The position numbers and the translations under genes are program-made. The notes below the pieces were generated by a model. It searched no databases. It saw nothing but the letters and a program-made list of their open reading frames with translations, and was not told the DNA's origin. Shown piece by piece: positions 10,329 through 21,400 of a DNA stretch of 64,000 nt. The DNA is from Bradysia coprophila (taxonomy: Eukaryota; Arthropoda; Insecta; Diptera; Sciaridae), in the NCBI RefSeq assembly GCF_014529535.1, contig NW_023503302.1, positions 2,233,448-2,297,447 on the forward strand, read 5' to 3'. Within the stretch, counting starts at the first letter, position 1. Each line of letters starts with the position of its first letter.

Positions 10329-12319
10329 TTACATAACATAATCATTATCGAAATCATAAGCTTCATCGCTCTTTCCGAATGTAAAGTTTTCTAGAACATC
10401 AGCAACACTGTCCACTTTTTTCTCTGCCTTCTGTTTGCGCTTCCTATTTTTCTTCTGCTGTTCCTTAATGCTTTTGTTCAGCTTTTGATTGCCTGGCGTG
10501 ATAGAAAATGTTTGTTAACATTTTATTCGCAAACTTTGACCGAATAACTCACCTTCAAGTTCTTCTGGTGCTTCTCGTCTACCCCGTTTAGCCTGTGGTT
10601 CGTCCATTGCTTCATCTTTGATTGGTTCAATGATCTGTGTTTTCAACGTGGAAACATCCACTTCCGGTTTATAGTCCATTATGTTATCGATGGATGCGGC
10701 AAAATTGTTCATCACATCCGTTTCCATAGCATCGAGTGCATCCAATTCGAATTCTTTCGCGTCACTTGAGACTATACTGGCACTAATGTGAACCGATGTA
10801 CTGTCTTCCGGCGGTTGTGTGCAATATTTGATTTTTCCGGTATTCCAATCGTTTAGCAGTCCTCTGGCAGCTGATATCGCATCTGGTACACCACCACGTA
10901 AGAATTTACCTGAATCAAAAGGAATTAAATTAATTGCTTCGATCGCCCAAGGACACAAACAGCCAAACGTACCCATTCGCATTGCCTTTTTGGCGAAAAA
11001 CTCTTCGGGTGTGTCGTATTCTTTGATGTCATACAGATTGCAAAAATACGATTTCGACGCACGTTGTAGAATGGATTCGGCAATTGTGAACGGATCCTTA
11101 ACGTCTGTAACCCGTTGGGCATTTTTCAACACATTTGCTGCAACGTTGTCGTGTGTCTTGCTCTGTTGAAAAACGATTCCAGGGCAGTCGATGAGTTTTA
11201 TTTTGGAATCAAGCTCAACTTCCTGCATCACTCTATAGACCACGGACATTATTGATAAGAAATCGATTTTCCACTCAAATTTTGTAAAATAAAAACTTAC
11301 TTCGTCACACCGGGTGTACAGCCAACACTACAGGCTTTGCCTCTTGTCAACGAGTTAATGATCGAACTTTTACCAACATTCGGTATACCAACAATCCCTA
11401 CTCGAATAGATGTCTTAATCCCTTTGTTGCGACAATAATTTGCTAACATTGACATCAGCAACTCAGCACCAATGCAAGACGAACCCTTCAGAGCATTTTC
11501 GCTCTGGCTCTGATTTAGTTTCCGTCGTCCCAATCTGCTGTTTTGATCTTGTGTGGACGCTTTGAATACAGTAGCCGGACCGGTTCTTCTCAAGTATTTC
11601 AACCACTTGTTCAAATTGTCTCTGGGCACAAGATCGGCTTTGTTCAGAACCACAACGAGTCTCTTATTTCCGCCAGCAGATTCAACAGATTGCCGAACTT
11701 CGGCACAACGAGTACCTAACGGGTCACGGGCATCAACGACTTCCAGAATCACATCGGCCGCTTCGATAACTTTACGAAATTCTTTAAAATACGCCTTCAG
11801 TGAGTTCTCCTTGACAGTTTGTTCAGTTTTGTATTCATTCTGCGAAGAGAACGATTGCCAAATTACCATTAAACAGTACTTAAAGGTAAACGGGACACCT
11901 TACCTCCTCTTCGATTCCATCAATGTTTCGTGCTTCGTGGATTGCATCGCGTTGGGCAGCTGTCTCAATCATATTTTTACGAGATTCCTGCTTTCGGTTT
12001 TCCATCAACAATTCGCGTCGTTTCAGCTTTTCTTCCTCTTGTAACTTCTTGGCGGCTTCCACTTCTTTGAGTATGTCCTCTTTGAACGGGCACACGTTCG
12101 GTATTTGTATCAACTTTTGCTTGGTACCTTTACCTTTCGGTTGCTTTCTAGCTTCCTTCTTTACTTTTCGCTTATGTTCGCGAATCTTTTTCAAAATTTT
12201 GTATTTTTGTCGGGCAGGAAGACGTTTTGATTGTTTGGCTGTGAAAATGTGTGAATATTAGGAAAAGAATACGACACTACAAAACACGATTTCTTACTCT
12301 TAAGGCGTTTCAAAGCCAT
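10329..12319 (-). CDS. Ns1: nucleostemin / GNL3-like nucleolar GTPase
   Basis: Five exons on the minus strand: 12319-12298, 12238-11904, 11839-11301, 11232-10553, 10492-10329. They encode 579 aa (Drosophila Ns1 about 580). It is a nucleolar GTPase needed for 60S ribosome maturation and export. The N-terminus is a Lys-rich basic and coiled-coil region (residues 1-120). The circularly permuted G domain follows: G4 NKAD at 185-188, G1 GIPNVGKSS at 270-278, G3 DCPG at 314-317. Permuted motif order is diagnostic of the YlqF/GNL family. The last exon ends [10 protein letters not shown], resembling the conserved YDFxxDYV tail of vertebrate nucleostemin. All junctions are GT/AG and phases agree. The gene is convergent with mRpS11 and lies head to tail with sim. 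Confidence 0.93.
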
Positions 12320-12650
12320 GGTTGCTAGCTTCCAAGAATGATTCCTTTGCAAAAAAAACTTCTACGAAATTATTGACAAACAAGCACGTTTCAACGTAAA
12401 GTTTGAGGTTATGTGAAATGTCAAACGTTGACATTATAAAATTCGACATTTTCGCCTATCACGTTCTTTCTCCGAATTTTTTTTTTCGGATTCATGTCAA
12501 CTAGTTTGAGCGCTAAAATTTAAAAATTGAGTGTATTCAACATTTGTGGTTGTATAGATTGTGGAAATTGTTTGCATCTGTCACTTTTACATTGCTATGT
12601 AAATCCACAGTAATCCACAGGGTCGATTTTGTTAAATACGATAAGTCATA

Positions 12651-13550
12651 AGAGGGATTCTTTTGAAAAGCCGCCTACCAAAATCGGACCCATTTCGCCT
12701 GGGATTGATATATACATGGTTTGAAAGGTCTTTGCCAGTAGACCTCAAAACAGGCCTCACACGGTCTCTAGCCACACCTGGTTGCTGGTTGAACATCTCC
12801 GAAGTTGGTAAATAAAAATGGTGATTTTTATCCGAATTTATGCAGTGCTGGTGATTGCTGGCGAGTTTTACGAGTAGCGGTTGTGCTAACATAAAATTCT
12901 GTTATGTCGGCAATCACCAGCACTGCAAATGGGGTATCAATGGAAAGCTTAGACAATGTATGTTACGACTAGCATGTTAGGTTCCCATTAAGCGTCATCA
13001 GTACCAGCCCAGACCTGTCTAAAGTTCACACAGATTTTGAAAATTTTTCTTGCAGATTTTTGCAAACATATATCAATGAATTAAATTAAACTAGGCATGA
13101 CCCGAAACTACTTGAACTCAGCTTTCCAACGAGCCCACTCTCGCCCGGGACGATCGTTTATAACGGCCAAAAAATTCGGATAAAAATCACCATTTTACCA
13201 ACTTCGGAAATGTTCAACCAGCAACCAGGTGTGGCTAGAGACCGTGTGAGGCCTGTTTTGAGGTCTACTGGCAAAGACCTTTCAAACAAATCACCTAGCA
13301 GGGTAATAGAAAAAAATAAAGTAGTACTTTAATCGAAGTATGCGAATATTTCCATACCTTTTTTTTCATAATGTCATTGCAAAATTACCATTAAGGCTGC
13401 TAATGGTATTATTGGTATCAAAAAACTACTCTATTTGACGTGTAAAAATCTCTATTACCCTGCTAGGTGCTTTGTTTCAAACCATGTATATATCAATCCC
13501 AGGCGAAATGGGTCTGATTTTGGTAGGCGGCTTTTCAAAAGAATCCCTCT
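12651..13550. mobile_element. large foldback element A with nested MITE
   Basis: Ends AGAGGGATTC (12651) and GAATCCCTCT (ending 13550) are inverted repeats. The arms stay complementary for about 200 bp, through CTTTTGAAAAGCCGCCTACC, CCATTTCGCCTGGGATTGA and GTGTGGCTAGAGACCGTGTG. No coding capacity. The same terminal sequence occurs at 43314-44200 and, degraded, near 56170, so it is a family. The right arm is split by a separate element at 13287-13474. An inner pair (CAGTGCTGGTGATTGC near 12844 and its complement near 12910) adds a second hairpin. Confidence 0.75.
13287..13474. mobile_element. hAT-like MITE nested in foldback element A
   Basis: Inverted ends CACCTAGCAGGGTAATAG and CTATTACCCTGCTAGGTG. 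It is inserted within the right arm of foldback A and flanked by duplicated TTTCAAA(C) at about 13280 and 13475. The intact left arm of the host element carries only one copy of this target. The 7-8 bp duplication suggests hAT. A relative is at 13726-13849. Confidence 0.75.
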
Positions 13551-13725
13551 AATTCTTTCCTCTGTTGCCGATCTTTGAGCAGAATTTTTTGAACCTCAGG
13601 CGAAGTATATGCATCAGCAGCAGCTCATAAAATGAAAAATTTTACGACCCAAAATTTGCGAAGGTCGTAGAAAAATTTCGATCTCTTTGTGGATTGCAAC
13701 TGAATTTTATTTCATTTCATAGTAC

Positions 13726-13849
13726 CAAAGAACCTAGCAGGGTAATATTATAGGGTGTACCACGTCGAATATCGTAGAACTGTAATACCAATAATACCAT
13801 TAGCAGCCTAAATGGTAATTCTTGTTCTATTACCCTGCTAGAAGCTTTG
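13726..13849. mobile_element. second MITE of the CACCTAGCAGGGTAATAG family
   Basis: A 124-bp element beginning CAAAGAACCTAGCAGGGTAA and ending TTACCCTGCTAGAAGCTTTG. It shares the interior TAATACCATTAGCAGCC with the element at 13287-13474, in inverse orientation. TAGTAC-like sequence lies on both sides. No coding capacity. Confidence 0.7.
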
Positions 13850-14118
13850 GTAGTACGGGTAGTACACAGATCACGCAAAATTGTTTGACAGATGAAGCTT
13901 ACTTTTATTTTCGAGTCTCGTATTATACATACGATACATATACCTTGGATGATGGTGGTATATGAAGTGATTCTTCTAATGTTACGATCATATAAAACTT
14001 ACGTGTTATGGAACATTAGTGCTTTTAATTTCACTTTGTTGTACACATCAGCAGCAAAGATGATTTTTTACCAGGGCCGTGGAATTTTATATGGAAAGTT
14101 TATTTCACGGTATAATGA

Positions 14119-14352
14119 TACAGTCAAAGGCAGTCAATTTTCAGCATAAATTTGCTTCAGCTGCTTTTCAGCTGATCCACACATACAATCAAAACTGGTT
14201 TTCCTTGTTCATACGGTTGAAGCTGCTACACGCACGCGCATGATAGTGGTAAAACCGTATAAAGACGTATAAACGGTTGTGATTGTTTGTATGGATCAGC
14301 TGAAAAACAGCTGAAGCTAATTTATGCTGAAAATTGACTGCCTTTGACTGTA
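14119..14352. mobile_element. Tc1/mariner-type MITE, CAGTCAAAGGCAGTCAATTT family
   Basis: Ends TACAGTCAAAGGCAG and CTGCCTTTGACTGTA are inverted repeats of about 70 bp that include TTTCAGCTGATC. TA lies on each side, the target-site duplication expected of Tc1/mariner relatives. A related longer copy lies at about 17862-18303 in a sim intron. Confidence 0.7.
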
Positions 14353-14403
14353 CTCACTTTTACCATTTAAATGAGAGTACTGAATGAAATTCGATTGGCC
14401 AGA

Positions 14404-14542
14404 ACTTCACCAAAATAACGGTACATCTCAAATGTCTCACTGTCAAATTTTTCTGAGAATTTTATTGTGTCATTGCAAGTTCACAATGACATTCTCTGAA
14501 AAAAAAAATGGCAGTGAGACATTTGAGATGTCGTTCACTGTA
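14404..14542. mobile_element. palindromic TA-flanked MITE, copy 1
   Basis: A nearly perfect palindrome with ACATCTCAAATGTCTCACTG in the left arm and CAGTGAGACATTTGAGATGT in the right, ending CGTTCACTGTA. It matches the better-preserved copy at 35371-35493. The left terminus is degraded. Confidence 0.7.
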
Positions 14543-14761
14543 AGTAAGCATTTCTCCTTTAAGTTCATTTTTCGGTTTACGGAGATTTTCTTTTTGTTGA
14601 TGATGATGTTCATGAATTGTCTGCATTCGTTAAGCCAAGTGCAGAGAGCAGGGAAAAAAGTAATGAGGCTGCAGTGGAACCACAGACGTCATTAGGACCA
14701 ACGGATGCGTTTTTGTACTCAGGGAGAGACCTATATCAAGGGCACTATGGCACCTTTTGTG

Positions 14762-14880
14762 CATATTCAGCGCACTTCAAGCAAAAGTGATTATAGGCTA
14801 CAGCTGCCAAATAGAGTACTATTTTGTATGAAATGATTTTTTACAGTGTTTTACAGTTGTGTGACTCGTTGTCAAGTTTC
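14762..14880. repeat. GCACTTCAAGC family, copy 2 (right end lost)
   Basis: GCACTTCAAGC at 14772-14782 is followed by AAAAGTGA and the interior CTGCCAAATAGAGTACTATT and TTTTTTACAGTGTTTTACAG also seen in the other copies. A clear right terminal repeat is missing. Confidence 0.5.
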
Positions 14881-15436
14881 AGTATCCTATTGAGATTACC
14901 ACTCATCGGTTGTTAAGAACGGTAGTAGAAGCACTTATATAAGGCATTAAGGCAATATGAAATAGTTCCAACAAACCTTTTTGTACGGACGTCTCATGAC
15001 ATCATAATGCAAATCTAGCATTTCATGGCGGATGGTGATGATATTGCATCCATATTTCGAATAAAACAGAAACAACCAACCGAATTGATCAATTCATAAT
15101 AAATATTTTAATTTTACGTTAAATTAAATTAATTAGCAAATTTGTAAACTATTCTATAGAATCTATCTGGCTAGGTTTCGTTACGCTGGTCTAGCTAGTG
15201 ACTTAAAGGAACGAGTATGCAATAAACTGGTTAAATTTGAAGACGCAGATAATTCGTTTTATTATGTTTGCTGGACTATGAATGGTAAGGCCGTCCATTT
15301 GCTTGCACATTATATATATTAGCTTGACGGGTATGGGGAAAACAATTTTCTCGATTTTTCACGCACGCTGCACCCATAATAAAACGAATTCAAACTCGAT
15401 ATTTATGATGTTCAGCTCGGTCCAAGTTTCAGGCGA

Positions 15437-18400
15437 CTAATGCACATAATCATTTGATAAAGTGACTGGATAAGTGGCAGGTTCAACAATAACGCTAGTA
15501 TATTGTGGAGCCTTTTGATAGTCCTGATATCCATTGTCTGTGGTGCCGGTGCTGTCCCCATACGAATTCATTTCAAATGTTGGCCGCAAACAGTTGTACG
15601 ACGTTGCATTTTGAATAGGTACTGTTGTAGAATGATTAACTGATCGCAAGGAAGGTTCACTTTCTGAACTGCTGCAACTGTTCGAGCCAGCCGAAAATGG
15701 CCGCAGTATAATGTTCGATGAGTCGTGTGCATCATAATGATTGTAAAATGTTGCATCATAGAAATTGTTGTCGGTAAAGTCAGCTGTAACGCCGGTCTGA
15801 TATTGATGATTGTTGAAATGTGGCAAAAATTCTTGGCTATTGCCATTCTTAATTTGAAGCGCTTGATGATTGATTTTAGAATATGTAACTGGTTTACAGG
15901 CCACTGGTGTGGTAAGAGGTGTTGTGGGCGATAATGATCCTTCGCGAGGATTCGATGGACCTTGAGATTCATTTAGAATTAGAAGTTTTGATTCTTGATC
16001 GCTGAAAACAAAAAGCATTCCGTATTTTACGTTGACGATACTGACTGTGTTTAGTATAGTAATGAAGAAATTTACCTCAGCACATAATTGACACTAACTA
16101 CACAAACCGGTCTTGATGATCTTGTATTGTGAACTACTGTCGCATATGATTGAATCCAGGCCCAGCCTCCTCCTTTAGTGAGAAATCTAAAGTATCTGGT
16201 TGTCACCTGACCCTTAAGGATCACTGTAACGGAAATAATTTTCCATTTTTAAACGTTCACTCGGATCAGCAGGACTCTCTTTGTACTCACAAATTTGATG
16301 AGAAACTCGCATAGGTAAAATATCAGCGGCATGGATATACTGGTACAGTGTCTTGTCGATCAAATCATGTGGTTCGTATCCCGTCAGTTGTAAGACTCTG
16401 TCGAAAGAATTACCAAAAATATTTAAAATCACAATTTTATTTCACCGCTAAAAAACGAAAGATTCAATGATCTGACATCACTATCATCATCGTCATCATA
16501 ATATTGGATGGTTTCACACAGTCCAGAGAATAGTTTATGGAATAAACGGTTTTTAAAATTCGTTGTTTTTTGCCTCAAAACCGATTTTCGATTTTCTGGC
16601 CAGTAGAGTGAAGTTGCATAAACCTCTGAATGATTTCCCTGGCATGTGAAACCATTACTGTTCAAGCTGAACAATCAAGCTTTTAAATGGCAATAGTGTG
16701 TGGGAGATAGAGGCCTCCATATTGACAGTGTAGGTCAATAAGTTTTCCCAACCATAACGTGTCGACTAAAAATGTCAACTTTATTTGCGAACGACTATGA
16801 CGATAAATATTCTTGTGAGATATACGCTGAAACCCTCTGACGTAAACTTAGAATCGTTACGACAAGAACAAATTTCCGCAAAAATGATGAAAAACGAAAT
16901 TAGAAAATGTGTATGATAACTGCATAGATTACAGTGGAATTAGCGGTCGTAGACACAAACGACACACCAGATAGTAAGAACGCATAAAGCATAGCCACTT
17001 CAGATATACAATTCTACTTTCTAATCCTGATAATAAAACAAACCAAAGTTCTGCTTTTTTCAGATACGAGCCTTTTAAGCAAACAAAACATGGAACGGTA
17101 GCCGTTTTATGCTGCATTATGTATATAGCTTTCTATGGGGATTTTAATTTAATTCCTGTACGTATGTGTACAGTGTACACATTTCAGCGTTAAATAAATG
17201 TAACATTGTGTATACGATTCAGCCGTCGTCGCTAAGTAATTTTTAGTGTGCATAGAATAAAACGAAAGGAGAAAAAACAACCCAACATTTTCCATAAAAT
17301 GATACAGTCAAAGTGCAATCAGAAATTATTTTTCGGGTGGAGTTATCGCGAAGGGCGTTACGACATTGGGTTTTTATTTTCTGATGAACGAACAATTCGG
17401 ATCGTAGGTATAACCAGCATGCGCAGCGCATGTCGAATGTTCAATGTTGTTTATATTCGACTATTATGCAAGAGTGAAATGAAATCAAATCGAGAAATTT
17501 GTTAGAAATGAAACGACATAGTGGCGCTGTGGATGCATGCGAACCGTAGAGTATAACATCTAGTAAATTATTTTTGAGGAAGTATAGTCCTGAAACTTGT
17601 CTAGTTAATGTTTCAATTTTTAATCCCTATCAAGCGGGAAACATATCACACATTTTCTCATGAAAACATTGAGTCTGTTTGTCTTTTGATCCAAGCTCTG
17701 CTCTATCAAGAGATTGATTCTTGAAATCTTTTACTTCATTTATTTTAACATTCGTTTTCTACCAGCTATTAGAAACAAATGATTAGCATCCGTAACTGGT
17801 TAAGTTAGCGAACAAACTCGACGCACCCATCAGTGCCAATGAAAAGTTTCTTTTTTCATATTCAGTTAAATTTCAGCATGAATTAGCTTCAGTTGTTTTT
17901 CAGCTGATACACTCATGCAATCAAAACTGTTTACATGCTTATGTACGGTAAGGTGCACTTTACATCACTGTTTGTGACTGTGAAAATGCACTTACCGTCC
18001 ATAAACATGTAAAATGTGTTACGTCACTGCTTGTAAATGCTTGTTTAGGCACGTGCGATTACTCCACTCGCCTTCGGCTCGTTCCGCAAACATCACAAAC
18101 AAATATTTACAAACAGTGACGTAACATACTATTACATACCAGCGCGCGGAAAAGTGCACTTTCTATCACTGTTTGTGACTGTGAAAAAGTGCTTACCGAA
18201 CGCTAGCATGTAAAGATGCGGATGTAGTTTTGATGGATTGTGTGGGTCAGCTGGAAAACAGCTGAAGCAAGTTCTTGCCTAAATTTCACTGCCTCTAACT
18301 GTAAGAGAATCCTACGAAAATAGCGGTAAATAAATTACCTGGCATCTAGGAACACCAATTTCAGGTCCATACTAGCACGAAACATGAACATGTTCTGATG

Positions 18401-21400
18401 TAATTTTATCTCTGTGATTGCCGACGGCGGAAGTGAATGACCCACTGCAACTAAACCTAAATTTTGTAAACAGCTATGTCCTTCACCAAACGTTGAGTCC
18501 ATTTGAAAAATTCTCGTTTTCAAGTAGCCAGAACAGTGAATTACCTAGGTAAAATCGTTCGTTTATAGATCATCAAGTCGGATCGACTGTAACTATTACC
18601 TTATAACCACCCGACGTTAAACCGGCATTTCTTTTCGCCAAAACACATTTCATTCGTATGAAAAAGGTTCGCTCAAATTCAATGTTCGGTATCAATTGTG
18701 ATGGAACGTTGTAGCTGGAATTCATGATATTGTGATTGTTGTATTTTAGTGCCTCGTTTGTCAATAAACAGTCCTGATCGTTCGATGTATAGACATTTTG
18801 AAGTGATAAAACCGACTGCATTTCGTCTTGGTCATATGGATGAATGTATTCCAGTATTGAATTACCAGTTAATTCTACCTGGCTATGACGTAAAGGAAGG
18901 AGACCGTTTGGTTAGAATAAACTTAACGATTTTAAGCTTAACGCTCAACTCACCTAAGGCCCAAATGCACCGATGCTGTTTCGGATATATACATAATTTT
19001 GCCATCGGGTGCCACGACAAATATAAAACCGTCCAATGTTTGCAATAAATGAGATCCCAATTCTTTAATGCCACTTTCACGTGCATTTGTGGGCGAATAT
19101 TGTGTACCCCAAGCGTCACCTAAACCTATGATCGAAAACAAAAGACAATTAAAATAATGACTTGACGATGAACGTCGTTGTTCACGTTAATTATTAGATA
19201 TAAGGACGCAATCTTATCAAAAACAACTACCACGTTGGTACATATACGTTGGAATAAAAGGGGAGTTATTTGTATTGTGTGCAATATGTAGTTTGTCAGC
19301 ACAATTTATTTAAGCTTGTACTTCTATTGTAACATCAATTTAAGTGGTGCATAAGGGCGTTTTCCCTTCGGCATTTCTCTGTTTTTGTTATGCAAGGAAG
19401 GGTGCGATTATTATTTTTCCGTTCGTTACTCTTTTACCCGAGTAGTGTGTAGGAGTCTGTATTGAACGGGTACTTGTAAAAACAACAGACTTTTGAAAAC
19501 CCGTACTTGACTTACCTTTACCTTTGCATAAATTATGAAAATTTTGAGCTCTAATGTTGAAGGCAAACATAAAAATGGTAATTGCATTACTGCAGTGAGA
19601 TGGCTTGAAATTGGATACTGTGTGCACTTAGGCAAACATATTGCGAAATAAAAGTGGAAAAAGAAAGACAGAATTTAATGTTAGGCAGCGTCAATTTTAA
19701 AAGAAAGTAAATTTTCTGATCTATCCCTTAGATATATTCTATATGTTTTAACAGAATCATTTGGAATTAATTTTTCAAATTGCTGAAGAAACATCAACGT
19801 TTCATCTAATTACGAACGTTGTTCAATTGTTTCGTTGCAATTACGAATACAATACAAAAAATCGACCCCATTGTGCCCTAATGATGGCAATTAGAACTGA
19901 TTTTTTCATCTCAATCATTTTCATTTTGCTGTTGCTTGAAGAAAAAAAACTGCTTGTTTGATCACTTGAAAACTTCACACGATTGTTGATTTTATGGTTG
20001 TTTTCATCGATAATTGATATGCTGACGCATAGGGGGGATTTTGAACAAAACACATAAAGAATATGTTTGGCAAGTGGAAATTTTATTGAACAAGCTAAGT
20101 TTTATTGGAAAAAGAATATTTACGCGGTTTTCGTTACATGGTGCTGGTATACCGTGTTAGGGTGTTTACAATGTTAATGTTTGAAATTTGGTAACAACAG
20201 TACATGCCTTTATAAAGGTTTTCTTTTTAATTCCAAAGAAATCAAAAAAAAAATCCTAAATTTTGATTTGGAATTTTTTCAGAACTTTTCGGAATTTTTT
20301 AGAATTTTCCAGCCTTCATGTTCTCACGATACAACTTTTATTACTTATCAGCAGTAATAGTTAGATAAGCGATTTTACACAACAAAGCAACTTAACAAAG
20401 TTTCGTCTGCGGTAAGAAAAGAAAGGATGTTTGCATGCTACATGCATCGAACACTATACTTTTCATGTTTCAAACTCTACTTTCAACGCCCTCAGCATGT
20501 AAAATCCATTACATAACTCGGGATAAAAATGAAAAGTTGTTTTGTCATTGATTAACATCGGCTACGCCTCGAATCAACGAAATTCACACGAAAACTCTAC
20601 TTTTTATCTTTTTATCCGTAGTTATGTAATGTAATGACTATTACCTACCTACCTTATCGGACCTGTTACGACGTAACCTCCCGATGAAGTGCTCATTGTA
20701 AATATCAACAGAACAAACAGAATACATAACTTAGACATAAGACATTGTAATAAGAATAGAAAGTGTTAGATACTAGATGACATAACATGTAACCATACGA
20801 TTAATAAACCTACCTACCTTATAAAAGAGTTAAAAGAATACCCGTTGTGACAGTGATAGTGACAATTTTTGTGTTTACAATTTAGGTGCTGGCACAAATT
20901 ATTTGTGCACAAAGTTTTTGAAATTCGTTCAGTTTTTTCGTTGTAACACAAATATTTAGGCTGACTCGCTGACACAAAAGAAAGTCGTCGGATTATTCAC
21001 CAAATGAACTTTCAAATTGAATGAGCACATTTTTCCGACCCCCTGAAATAAGAAAGTTACAGCACTCCTACACTTCGTAAAAAGATTAATTCCCTAGGAA
21101 CCAACAAACCGCCTTTACGTAGAGAAGAAAGTTAGAGTTGAGTTGAGATCTTGGATGAAAAGCTATTGTAAAAACGGAACCAAACCAAAAAAAATTGTGT
21201 CAGCCTAAATATTCGTGATGCCAGCACGAAATTGTCAACACAAAAATTGTCACTATCTTAAAAGGACGGGGTAGGGTGAAAAGTGAATCCTCATAGATCT
21301 GTTGGTGTTAGAGAAAGAATATGACTAAAGGAAGTGTATATGAAAAAGATTTAATTTGATTCACATAATGATTAGGTAGCAATATTCGCACTTTTCGAGT

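Larger units (their letters stand above)
16398..18338. other. sim intron 4
   Basis: Intron between the exons encoding the PAS-A to PAS-B linker and the PAS-B core. No exon or nested gene recognised. The right part (about 17862-18303) is an inverted-repeat element related to the 14119-14352 MITE, and at its core is a hairpin with the GCCTTCGGC centre. The left part shows nothing recognisable. Confidence 0.6.
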
